The notes beneath the pieces were generated by a model. The model was given only the letters and a program-made list of their open reading frames with translations. It ran no database searches and was not told where the DNA came from. Positions 45,379 through 56,556 of a DNA stretch of 64,000 bases are shown piece after piece. This DNA comes from Wolfiporia cocos (lineage: Eukaryota; Basidiomycota; Agaricomycetes; Polyporales; Phaeolaceae): NCBI GenBank assembly GCA_029448655.1, contig JACCLO010000004.1, positions 1,488,001-1,552,000 of the forward strand. The letters are read 5' to 3'. Both the position numbers and the translations under genes were made by a program. Every line of letters starts with the position of its first letter. Within the stretch, counting starts at the first letter, position 1.

Positions 45379-47100
45379 AGCCCTGGATATGAAAAGAGTG
45401 CAAAAGCAGGCTGCCGCATGAGTTCTTCACGGCCCAGCAGTGGTGGCTTATGCGATCATGTATAGATCACGGGCACTTAATATGTATTCGTATACGCATT
45501 ACAGCACCAAGCGCCCGCCTCGCTGTGTACAAGCACGCCTCATTGAATAAATTAGTGTGAGGTGTTATACAAGTGACAGATTGAGATTTCTCCAGTTGAG
45601 GTCAAATGTGAAAAAACTTCATCTTCGACAGTCTGACACGGGTCAGGACAGCCACGAGCGTCACGGCCAGCGCTACGGTGTACGCGACGAAGCGCACCCA
45701 GTTTACTGTGTTGTTCGTTGCCCAATGTGACCACGCACCGCCGAGATATGTAGTCAGCAAGAGCATAGGAAAGCACAGGTATCCCATAGCCCTATAAAAA
45801 CCTGTATGAGTATATCGTTCTGTCGAGTGCATATTCATGTAGAGGGGGATACCTGTGATATTTCCAAACGATCTTCGCCTTGGGATTCCCGCCAAAGAGA
45901 CGTCCGTCAAACCAGACGCTTCCTCCGCCAATGAGAGCTTGCACGACAAGCCATGCTACGGTGATGTATCCAAAAAGCTAGATTATGATATTGATGGCGG
46001 CGATTAGAAGAAGGGAAGAACCCAGCGCACCCCGTGCCAGCTCGAAGCGTGCGCCGATCGATGCAACGTCTTGTTCACCCAGATAGCTAGCGTTCCAAGC
46101 AATATGGCGGGCAAGCCAGTATAGAGTATAGCGCGCTGGTGGCGCCTCAATCCTGCGAGTTTGGTGCCTGCCTGTGAGGTTGGCTGGAGAGTCAAGATGC
46201 CTAGTATGCTCGATCAGGGGACTGGACGATGTATTTGGATGTAGTCTTCACACCGTATGTAAAAGAGGCAAGAGCAAGACTTTGCAAGATTGGATGCCAG
46301 AAGAACCACCCAAGCTGGAGGGGGTGGGCCTTCAGGACGGCACCCCAAGTGATGAGCGTGAACACCTGTGTCGTCGATTAGATTGCTTGAAGCGGAGGGT
46401 ACGTGACCACATACCCCGATGCCGACCTGCAGAATTATCAGATATGATCTCCCAGACAAAGATAGAAGACGCACCCACGCTGCAATCTGCGCGATCTCGT
46501 CTCCGAACCGTCCTTCGGGCTTCTCGTTTTGAGTTGTCTCGTCGGTAACGATGTCGGCGGACGAGGTGTCTCCCTCAACGATCAGGGGAGCATACTCTGC
46601 ATCGGAGATGTCCTCATCTTCTCGACCGGTGGTATCTGCCGTCGAGGGTGTCGGAGGCAGCGCAATCGCAGCAGTCATTGCCAAATTTTGAGCACTTGAC
46701 ATTGAAAGATAATTATGCAGAATGTGTGCGGGAAAGTAGCGTGGTCTCCAAGCGCACTCTGACGATTTGAGTAAATCTGTATATTTGCGGGCGGTGAAAG
46801 GCCATGATTTGTTTGCGACAGACTAAGCCGGAGCAGCCGAGTGGCCGGGCGCGCGAGCGCCTATTACGTAATCTCGCACAGTGTATCTCGATCTGCGCAT
46901 TTGCGCGGACTCGTCACTTCGTTTGGAGCACGTCCTGTGCGTTGATCTACTTGCTTGTGGTAAAGGAGTACATCTCTGGAACGTCACATCAATCTTTTAT
47001 GTTGAATCATCAGGTCTTGATCGCTATGGGACGTTCTCGGACCGTGGCCCCAGGTCAGGCGTCAGACGGCTAGGAGCCGGCGGCTGCTTCCGCCGTTCTC
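45379..47100 (-). repeat. Tandem duplication unit 2 (b561 gene plus both flanks)
   Basis: Head-to-tail partner of 43486-45366. Shared landmarks: 3' flank AGCCCTGGATATGAAA; the upstream GGAGCAGCCGAGTGG/GAGCAGCCGAGTGG box with TTACGTAAT; and the terminal GCTGCTTCCGCNGTTCT. Length differences come mainly from small indels in introns and flanks. Confidence 0.8.
45602..46678 (-). CDS. Cytochrome b561-type transmembrane protein, copy 2
   Basis: Exons 46678-46475, 46426-46415, 46365-46254, 46200-46031, 45977-45853, 45791-45602 (minus); 270 aa. Exons 1-5 have exactly the lengths of copy 1, including the 12-nt micro-exon (VGIG). The b561 histidines are all kept (FFWHPILQ, RRHQR, SSWHG, KYHR). An in-frame ATG 24 nt upstream (46702) adds eight residues, but copy 1 lacks it, so the conserved internal ATG is preferred. 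The C-terminus ends KMKFFHI against KMKFFR in copy 1. Divergent from HIBADH. Confidence 0.82.
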
Positions 47101-47165
47101 TCCATATCTTCCCCGTGGGGTAGCGACCGAGTCTGTTTCTGCTGTCGGCTCAACTATCGCTCGTC

Positions 47166-48307
47166 ATGAAGGCCACTGCATGTCTCCTCAATGTCGCGCG
47201 CCCGCTGACTGCTTCGCGTGCCCAAAGCATGAGTTTTGTCGGGCTAGGCCGAATGGGATCTGAGATGGCGTATAACCTATTCTCACGAACGCTCGTCGAG
47301 AGCGGGAGTGGAGCACGCTTTGTCGTGTGTGATGCTCGCAAGGAGACAGCAGAGGGCTTTGCATCCAACTTCCTACATCACTTCCCTGGCGCTCGCATAG
47401 ATGTAGCTCTAACACCGGAGGAGTGAGCACTACATTCTCTGGAGGCAAGCCAGTCGGCACTCACGTATGTACATTCGCTCAGAGCCTTGCTTGCGTCACG
47501 AACGATTATCACCATGCTTCCGTCATCGCCTCATGTGCAGAGCGTCTACTCCGAATCTCAGGGGATTATCTCCGCACTTCGCACTCTCCCGCCCGATGAG
47601 GCACAATCCACGCTGTGCATCGACTCCACCACCCTCGACGTGCAAGTTGCGCGAGGCGTCGCGGCCGAGGTCCAAGTGACCGGTGCGAACATGGTGGATG
47701 CGCCTGTCTCAGGCGGTGTAGTCGGCGCAAAGGCCGCCACGCTGAGCTTCCTCGTTGGTGGGTCCGATGCTGCATTCGAGCTGGCAAGACCGACGCTGGC
47801 GCACATGGGCAAGAAGATCATTCACTGTGGTTCATCGGGAGCAGGCCTTGCCGCAAAGATATGCAACAACCTGATGCTCGGCGTGGAGCAGATCGTTACA
47901 GCTGAGGCGATGATCCTTGGGCAGAAGCTGGGCCTTGAACCGAAAGTGTTGGCAGCCGTGGTCAACAGCTCGACCGGAGGGTGCTGGTCCAGCCTGATGA
48001 ATAACCCCGTGCCGGGGGCGGTGCCTGACAAGTCTCCACCGAGCGAGCGCGACTTTGAAGGCGGCTTTGCTACGAGCTTGATGCTCAAGGTGAGCTTTCA
48101 GCTTGCGTCGACGTATGTTACAAACCACTAGTTGAATAGGACATGGGACTGGCGAAAGATGTGGCTGAGAAGATGGAAAGCCCACTGCCGCTAGGCTGTG
48201 CTGCGGAGGAGCTCTATGCGACTGTCGTCAAGAATGACCCGGAGTTGGCAAACAAGGACTTCTCATCGGTGTATAGGTATATGCGTACTGCAGCAACTCG
48301 AAAGTGA
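47166..48307 (+). CDS. HIBADH: 3-hydroxyisobutyrate dehydrogenase, mitochondrial
   Basis: Exons 47166-47422, 47483-48089, 48140-48307; 343 aa. Oxidises 3-hydroxyisobutyrate to methylmalonate semialdehyde with NAD in valine breakdown. The N-terminal ~20 residues (MKATACLLNVARPLTASRAQ) are Arg-rich, lack acidic residues and look like a mitochondrial presequence. Then FVGLGRMG (24-31) is the Rossmann dinucleotide motif; VDAPVSGGVVGAKAATLSFL is the substrate-binding signature; GSSGAGLAAKICNN carries the catalytic lysine; NSSTGGCWSS lies in the C-terminal all-helical domain. The end (PELANKDFSSVYRYM) matches the family C-terminus. Length is normal. Confidence 0.95.
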
Positions 48308-50745
48308 GGTGCACATAGTAGCAAACTCGTGAATAACGAGATGGTAGTTTCGCCCTTGCACATCTGGCATATTCACTTGAAGCTGAAGAAACGCCTGACT
48401 GTGGGGTTTCATCGGCCCACCTTGACCAACTATGTTGTATTGATTTCCCACATACAGGAGAATATGTGAAGGCCTAATAGTGCTTGGTCCGCGAGCAGGG
48501 CTACCGCATTCCGTCAAGTGACTGAGGTTCACGTCTCATGGCCTCGTAGACTGGCTGAATACTACCTCTCGAGACTATAAGCACTTCGGAATCTGGTCCG
48601 GCCCAAAATGATTTTCGCAGCATTGCCATTATGACTGAAGTCGGCTATCGCATATTTCTGTAGATGACGTTCATTCTTCTTGGCAAGCTAACATCCGGAA
48701 TGTGACATACCTTCGTACTTCCGAAGTGACTGAGCCGGGCAGGATTTTGCGAGCTGTGGATTTGAACCGCTTTGTATGTGGATTCTCATAGCAATCTTCA
48801 TCATAGTAGTGATTTGGGCTTGCTTATATAGGCGGAGTCTACTGGTGTGGTGTGCAAGAGCAAATATCTGTCAGTCTAATTAGCATAACACCGTGTGGAA
48901 CTCTTAGGGTTTGTTGCAGATTCTATGCCGTGCAGTGCAAGATAATATCGACAATGGACAATGTGCCAGTTATGTCGCTTCGAGCGTGGCTGTCCCGCTT
49001 CAATTCAGTCCAAACCGTGATATGGTTAACATTATACTTGCAAGTATAACCTGTTTCCCTTCGCGTTTTCTGGTAGCCTAGATGCAGTGGCTAGCGGGAG
49101 TACGACTTGTTGGAGTCGATCTGGATGATCAAGGATAAGAATGTACAACAGTACATGATGTCTTTAAACTTTGGAGCAAATGAGTCAAAGAACTAGCAAT
49201 AAAGCGATTGAGCGTAAAACTGCAAGAATGGATACATGCCTTAGTCTATTGGCTCCACTGACAACAACACTGGCACTACCGTGAGCCCCGCTGCAGATTT
49301 TATGGGCCTTTGAGCCGTGAAGAGAGCACATCGGCAGAAGTCGTTCATGTCATAAATCGCAAGCTACAATGATGCTCTTGCACGAAGCACGAGTCAATGT
49401 ATAAGATTACCTCATCATAATGATTCCGCTTTGAGCTACAGCAACATAATATACCTAGTAGGGGGCACATTGTTTTAGCGCATCGTGCCACGTCAACCTG
49501 GCCGCTTTTAGGACCGTTACCAGGTGTGGCCGTTATCAGTTTTCTTCTTCCACTTTGGGATGCTTGAGGCATGCCTTTTTCCGAAGGGCAAATCTGATGT
49601 GCTTTGCCGTTATGGACAGGACCCCGATATACCTGACCTGACACGCCCTGACTCCTTTCCCGCTATCCCACCTCCGTGATCAACGGCACCTGCGGTGCCG
49701 ACCGCCCTTGTACTAGTTTACTGCCGCGGAATATAAGTATATCTAAGAATGGAATAGGTCGACAGTGTAGTACGCGAGTCTTAAGTATCGACTTTATGTG
49801 CATGCTAATATTGTAAACATATAGTCGATACCATACCCAGAATAAATGCGCTGGTACAATGCATCTAGTTATTTCCGATTCTAAGAAGTTGAGTCTACAA
49901 ATGTCGATGAACGCTGATGAGCTCAGGCCTCTCTACAAGCTATTGGCTCTGGAGATGACATGCACGGCGGCAAACCGGTTGTATAACACGACGTGTCTTC
50001 TCCTCGCTATTAGCAGCACATTGGGTCGATAGGTTTACATGGGATGTTGGACGGGTTTCACGAGTGTCCGAGGGTTAGTGAGTTCCATCCGATAATCTGT
50101 ACATAATGAGTAATTACACATGCGAAGGGTACACTGCGATGTCATTGTAAAGCGATTCCAAGTCACCATGTCGCTGAAACTCATATAAAACATTATCAGC
50201 ATGAAAAACGCAAGCACACAAAGGTAACATACCACATTCATCATTCCCTCAGAACAAAGGTTTGAGAAATGTAATTATGCACATCACGGCCATAGTCAAA
50301 CGGCCCAGCCACTCACATTAGTACCCCGTAAGTCGCTGTTGCAATTTTGATCTCTTCGCATGTGGCCTTCTCCAAGGTTGCAGAGCTTTAAAGGTTCTTG
50401 TTCACCACTGTCATGCGCATGGGTTTTAATACACTTTGGTATTTGTACAAAGTAATCATGTTTTACCTCTCAATGACTCGTTGAACGGATATGTAGTAGC
50501 TCATACGTATCTGCATCTCATTGCTGTTGAAAATCGCTACGCCGGGCCGGGTAAATACAGCCGGAAGGCTGAGGATGCGACGATTCAATCGAACAGGGAC
50601 CAAGGTAAGGTATGCTTTTGGTCAAACCGGCGAGGCGTTCTGACCCCTCCGAAACGCTTAAGTACAGGACGGGCGCTACGGCAAAGTATACGACGATCAG
50701 GTACGCCCTGACGCTACAATGGCGCTCGTCGCACGCAACGACGCA
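48308..50745. other. Gene-poor region
   Basis: 2.4 kb without a supported gene; AT content rises. A minus frame at 50244-50035 encodes a hydrophobic stretch (VVCYLCVLAFFMLIMFYMSF) that may be a membrane-protein fragment. Nothing else recognisable. Confidence 0.35.
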
Positions 50746-51423
50746 TTAATTCCAACGATTGCTCTGGTGGTCCTCAGTAGCAGCCTGGCTCATAGAGTCA
50801 GCCTGCACCGCAGCATCGGCCATTTCTGCACCAGTGATATCCTGCAACATGCTTCTGACTTCGCCGATCTGATGTGCAATGTCTTCATGCTGTCGACTGA
50901 TTAACTTCATTAGCACAGGCGAAGCGATTATATCAGATATTACCAATCGCACGCCGTGTGACTCTGCGACTTTGATGACTTACATCGTATAGAGCGCTAG
51001 AGTGTTCATTATGTCGTAGCGATATGAAACTACCTTACGCCGTAATATGGCGATGTCTTGCTTCATCCGGAATACCCACATCAGCTTGTGCATGGTTCGT
51101 CTCCAACGATCCGGCTTAGGCTTTGAATCCTTCCCCAATGTGTGCTCGAAGCCGCGTTCAAGCCTTTCTCGGGCGAGGAGAACATCCTCGAGGCATTTCG
51201 CAAGATACTTCGCAGCGTCTTGGCCCATCTCCTGGTTAGCAATCTGTCGTAAAATGCCTTCCACTTCCAGTATGTTCTCGATTAGTCGGTCCAAATCCGC
51301 GGTAGTACGTTGATAGTCTGCAGCTGCTCCCTGGAACTTCTTCACAGCAGTATAGATGTGACAGACAAGTTGGGAAATCGCGATAATGTCTCTAATGGCG
51401 TTGCAGGCGGTGAAAAGGTGCAT
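50746..51423 (-). CDS. Small protein resembling the N-terminal region of fungal STAND/NLR-like proteins
   Basis: Exons 51423-50984 and 50896-50746 (minus; 87-nt intron with GTAAGT donor and branch point GTGCTAATG); 196 aa. The sequence from the ATG (HLFTACNAIRDIIAISQLVC) through LDRLIENILEVEGILRQI and ERGFEHTLGK is amphipathic helical and resembles the N-terminal helical regions that precede NACHT/NB-ARC or repeat domains in fungal proteins. No P-loop follows; the second exon ends after QDITGAEMADAAVQADS and a stop. It may be a stand-alone signalling domain or a truncated gene. The longer open frame upstream starts at GTG, not ATG. Family assignment is by pattern only. Confidence 0.5.
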
Positions 51424-51485
51424 TTGATCATCTGGAGAGCAGGAAGAGCGGGAGGATGGCCCTATTGACACTGAACGATCTGCTC

Positions 51486-51491
51486 TTTATA
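51486..51491 (-). promoter_or_regulatory. TATA box for the 50746-51423 gene
   Basis: TATAAA on the minus strand, 63 nt upstream of the ATG at 51423, followed by a pyrimidine-rich leader. This supports the choice of the 51423 ATG as the start rather than an upstream exon. Confidence 0.4.
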
Positions 51492-51820
51492 TGCGTCGCA
51501 AATCGCTATGCTGCATTGATCGGTGTGGCTCGTATACGCAGATATAGCACCAGTAATCCAGCGTCCAGATCTAGGCAGCTAACGAGGTATGCATGGGCAC
51601 TGCGACAGCTAAGCATTACTAGTATAGTGAAATCTTACCATACCGCATGCTATCTAAAGGGTCTTTGATTAACATATAGAAGTTGTGTGTGAGACATTCC
51701 TTTCTGAAGGCGATGACCGCTTGAGGGTAATTGTAAATTAGTAGGCGCCAAGTTCCAACATAGAAGACGGATGTTATTTGCCGTCTGTAAGTGTATCCGG
51801 AAATACAAGAGTATGGTCGA

Positions 51821-52215
51821 CTAAGCTGCATTTCTATTATCTGTATCCATCGGTGTTGGGGGAGGTCCACTTGATGTGCGGGAATGGGGGTTGCTGCAGC
51901 CGAGTGCAATAGAGAAGACAATATCTGGAGGAGTGATCTGTACATTTTTGCTTTTCAAATTTCCTGTATCAGCATTGATGGATAATGTGGTAGCACTGAG
52001 ACGTTGTCTACATGCGTCAAGGCGGTGACTCACTCCAATTGTGCTTCTTCGGAAGAGAGATTGAGACGCATGGCATAGCGTTGCGATATCCTGATGGCTG
52101 TTTCTATTGTTGGTGAAGAAGAAATATATTTTGGGTGATGCGCTCACCTTACATCTAAGACATCTTGTTGTGCATACTGCAAAACCCGCACAAAGTACCG
52201 GAGGCCAAGGTCCAT
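51821..52215 (-). CDS. Hypothetical multi-exon gene, weak model
   Basis: A start at 52215 (MDLGLRYFVRVLQYAQQDVL) is followed by a GTAAGG donor, a 62-nt intron, the exon 52090-52034 (DIATLCHASQSLFRRSTIG) and another GTGAGT donor. The following exon is uncertain; one possible continuation ends at 51821. The opening resembles the start of fungal F-box-like or helical signalling proteins but no domain can be named. It may be a fragment. Confidence 0.25.
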
Positions 52216-52617
52216 GGTCGTCGCTACGCATATACCATTGTGAAAGTTAGGTGACACAGCTTGTTAATCTTCTGCCTCCTCTGTAGGCATACTTGTTTTC
52301 AAAAAACTATAAAGTCAGGCACCTTTACACAGGAGGCAGATAGTATGCTAGCACTCGGCTGTGCTGCGTATGGGACTCACATAATCACATTGTCATATGC
52401 ACGGAGGAAGGGAACAAAGTGACTCATATCACCTATCTGGATTGATGATCGTGTGCTGTAATAGGACGCATTTATTATAGCCAGGCTCATGGATACGGAT
52501 ATAGGACAGTAATCTCTACCATCCTCTCTATCCATGTTGGATTGGGCCTGCTGTTGGAAGTGGCACAGCGGTAGGCTCATAAATCAGCCTGAGTATAGGA
52601 AGACAGTCGTTCCTATA

Positions 52618-54525
52618 CCATCGGCAAAATGCGAACACTCATATCTAGTCCGTTAACTATTGTAAATACCAGCTCAGTAGATATATGTAGATATGAGCAG
52701 ATACTACGTGCGGGGTAGTGGCAGGATAAACGAGGAACGAAATATTATTTACAGGATCAAAGAGGACAGACATATTAATTGCAGGATTAACAAGGATGGA
52801 AATTTTGTTTGTGGGATCAACGAGGACAGAAATATTAATTGCAGGATTAAAGGGGACAGGAGCTTTATTGGCAGGATTAATAAGGACAGAAATATTAATT
52901 GTAGGATCAATGAGGATGGGAATATTGATATGATCAATGTGGATGGGGATGTCAATGGCATGATCAAGTTGCACACTTTTACTTATTTACAGTTTGTGTA
53001 TTTGAGCATAGCCGTGGCTGGTCCCCTCAGAAAGCATGCGAAGCAATAGTAAGTAAATGAGCCCATATACCACAGGTCAGTTATATCCAGTCATTAATGT
53101 TACATAATGTTGAAACGTTGAACATTGAACGCAAAGGAAGGCATCGGCACACAGAGGGGTGGCATCCAGGAATGACGCGGCTCCCATCCAATATAGCAAG
53201 TCCCTTGCTTGACCGAGCAACACCTTTTGTCATTCTGTCACACTTTCGGGTGGCTCTTGAATCTTGTCCATAAAGGCCGGCTCTTATCACTATCGACGCA
53301 TTCAACCTTCTCTCCCCCCCAATCCATATGGTATCCTCTCGACATCTCAAGCGCAGTCTATCACACACGCGTACCTAAGATGATGCCTCTGCCACACAAT
53401 CTCCCTCGTCTCTTTCTCCTAATCTCTTGGCGCTGCACATTACCGTCTTTATTTGCAGCCATGGTTGCTCCCTGCATGTGCAGTACATCTATTTTTTCTC
53501 CCTCTACATGCCCTACTAATCCGTGATTAATCCTGCTTCCGTTAAGCTTACGACGCCTGCCATGATAGGCACAAAATGCTGGACAGCGCCCACCGCTGCA
53601 TTCCCTTGGGCACTCCTCGCCCACTGCCTGATACCTGGTGCGCTGACTACCATGTTCCCTCCCCTTTCCGTGTGCATATATGCGCTTCTCTGCCCAGCAA
53701 CAGTGACCTTAAATATGCCATAGGCTCCCTAAGATTGCTGTTCCAACCCACATCCTTGTATGCCCAGGGCCCCATGGTCATGTTCTCCCCATGCATGGTC
53801 TTGTTCTCCCCATGCATGGTCTTGGTATGTGATATGGGCTTTTCTACGTCGTGTCCGGTGCGCTTTTTCTTTTCTTGAGATGCCTGATATTCGTGTTGTG
53901 CTGGTAGAGCTCAAGCATCGATCACCTGCCACCACCATCGCTGCCTGGCAGTGCCGGTGCGTACATCTAAATCTAATATTCGACTTCTGATTCTAATTGG
54001 CCGTGCAACAACAGCGCTTTAATTTACCCGCTATACCGACCCCACTGTAGGCCCTGCTGTTGCGGCTGTTTGTGTGCACTGGCTGGGGGAGGCATTGGTG
54101 GGGGATGGAAGATGGGGGTGGGTTGCCAGCTTGGGGGGCAGGGATAAGGATGGCATATGCATCAACTCGTAGTCCTCCTGTTAGTACTCATGCATGTTTC
54201 AATAAAATATGAATTTTCATTGGCGTTATACTACTGGGTCTGAAACAACAGTCCGATATTAATATACTAGCGCTCCCGGAAATAGCTATTGTACGGTCCT
54301 CGCAATATCAATGGCACTCCTCACAATAGCGAGGACCTCAGGTGAGGTCCTTGCAATAGCATGGGCCTAGGGCGCCGTGTCCTTGCAAGAATGCGTCCTT
54401 TGGGCGCTTGATATTGTGCGGACTTGCTACTATAAGGGGGTTATACATGAGTATACCGGTCCGGCTACAGTTGCAGGACTACATAGATATGAGTAGATCT
54501 ACGGTCTCGCACTTTGCTGATGACT
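52618..54525 (+). mobile_element. TIR element with 30-nt minisatellite, copy 1
   Basis: About 1.9 kb, co-linear with 56557-58565. The left end (CATCGGCAAAATGCGAAC) and the inverted right end (CATCAGCAAAGTGCGAGA) form imperfect terminal inverted repeats; AGATATGAG/CTCATATCT motifs recur just inside both ends, as in subterminal regions of DNA transposons. No transposase motif is present, so it would be non-autonomous. The middle part (53090-54240) is pyrimidine-rich and shared between copies. No convincing target-site duplication was found, which leaves the exact ends open. Confidence 0.65.
52722..52968 (+). repeat. 30-nt minisatellite, copy 1
   Basis: About eight units of 30 nt around GGATCAACGAGGACAGAAAT. 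As the period is a multiple of three, both strands stay open: plus gives 10-residue repeats RINEDRNINC (frame 52693-53049), minus gives NISVLVDPAN (frame 52974-52657). It is not clear that either is translated. Confidence 0.85.
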
Positions 54526-56556
54526 CAGCACAGCGGCATTTAGACGCGTGGACGCGCGTCGCGCCACTGCGCTCCACGAGGCTATCGTTCTCACTTACTT
54601 AACGTGGACACTTGCGTAATCGTAGGGTTAAGCGAAGTTTTTCTGCTCCCTCCCCCTCAGTCTGCTATGCGTACAGAAACTGAGGGCGAGTACTCGATTA
54701 ATTTGTCCGTAGCTACGCTGTACTGATATTGGACTAGCCCGATCTCATATCCTTACAGATGAGTTGGAGTACAGTAATTCAGTATACTATTCGTACGGAG
54801 ACTGAGACCGGATATCGTATCCTGACAATCTCTTGTTCGCGCGGTCAGAAGCTTCCCTCGGAAAATTTGCGGAAGCACATCTGTCACAAATTATACTTGC
54901 CTTCCCTGGGGTCGAATCCGGTGTGGAGGGGTAGCGCGTTTCTATACTCAAATCCGTATAAGTCACAAGATCACCATTCGAACGACGATTACAAGATAGT
55001 AAGTTCAAGTTCTCTACACTCAAACTCGCAGAAGTTTCATGAATCAAGCACGTACCAGAAACTTCATCGAGCGTACAGCATTAGTATGCGATTATACTCT
55101 TCGATCATGCATACAGGTCGTTGTCCTGCGTGTATATTTTATTTCTGGCATTTTCGGTTATTTTTCTTACTGTACTAAAACCTCTCCACCAACTCTAGCA
55201 GCGCGCGAGACATGTCCCGAGGGAGCGGTACGCGAACGCGAAGTAGGATCCGCGACGTTCCAGACCGACGTTCCCGCGCTCGAGGGCGGCGAGATGCGCA
55301 CGTAAATAGGGCACGGTCTTGACATCGTTGACGGAGTCCGAGCCATCGCGCGTTTCGTACGCCAATCCTGACGGTATGTCGGACGTGTCTGTGCCGACGA
55401 TGCGGCCCCCATCCATTTTTCTCCACTACTTCACATAGATTCATAGCTACAAGACTTTTATGGTAGTCGTTTTTCCTTATCGAGTTACATGATCATTCGC
55501 TTCTCTCGATCGCGTATCACTACTTTTTCTTCTGTCGTATTTCAGTCGGCACTCAAAACTGCGTTGTTTGTAACATAAAACAGCGGCCATGCCCAGGGTG
55601 CAATCCACCTCTCTCTCCTCGCATTTTTCGTGTAACGCTGTCCTCTGAGTCTTAGCGAGGCGACGCCGAGCTCAACCACAGCCGATCGAGTCTTCACGGA
55701 GAAGAGATCACCGGTGAGTCTTGAAGTTTTTTAGTCGTTTCGTCTCGTAGTATTCCCTCGTCGTTAGCAAACGCGATCGCGCGTTAGTATTCGTCATTGC
55801 GCGCACGTTAATCTGCGGCCAATCGTATATTTTGTTGTGGGTTTTTCTCGCATTCCCACACATACATTCCGGTCTCTCGCGCTACGTATCGGCGACCTGC
55901 TATTCGTTGCATCTCCGCACTGCCCTTCCACACCGGGCGGTCTTGCGTTATGTCACATGTACTTAGATAGCGGTGCTCATACCTAAGTTTGGGGACCGGC
56001 AACTCCGCCTAGAAACTTGTCCAACGGGCGCTGATGCAGATGTCATCGGACTTCCAATGACTTTCCAGATTGGCACAATTAGCGCCAGGATCGCTATCGC
56101 GCCACCGCCGCCACTACGCCGCCCACTGGTATTGACCTTAATGTAGCTTATAATATCAACTTTGGCAGCAATTATTGGTACTGGTAGATATATTATACAA
56201 TGAACTAGCTTTTAGAGAAGTCCTTGATTTTTTTGGCCTGCGAGATTGAGGTTCTGCCGAGAGTCTGTGTCTCTGAACCGGAGTCTTCAGGACCCTTCAG
56301 ATGGGTTGTAGCTACAGAGCCTGAGTTCTCACTGTTATCATCATATAGGTCACTCCTGATTTTAGCCAGATTGCTCATATTTTGAAGGTTACTGCGTGAC
56401 GATAACCTTGGCATGCTGATCCTAGGGGAGAATCATTGTCTTAACAGCCGGAACATAAGATAACACTAAGGCATACACTAATCATCGAGGATGAGGCGCT
56501 CCTACGTAGATTTCATTATCATAAATAAGCTTGAGTAGAGGAGACGCATCATTTGA
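54526..56556. other. Spacer between the two TIR elements
   Basis: No supported gene. 55167-55444 is open in three minus-strand frames and GC-rich; one frame (MDGGRIVGTDTSDIPSGLAY) looks protein-like and may be an exon relic. A short frame at 56205-56414 (minus) has no known motif. Confidence 0.3.

Noticed and set aside
46214..46702. 162-codon uninterrupted version of b561 copy 2 exon 1
   Set aside because: It reads through two introns into a wrong frame; the paralogue has stops there and the spliced form keeps the b561 helices.
52657..52974. CRISPR-like array
   Set aside because: The 30-nt units are contiguous, without unique spacers, and the genome is eukaryotic. It is a minisatellite.
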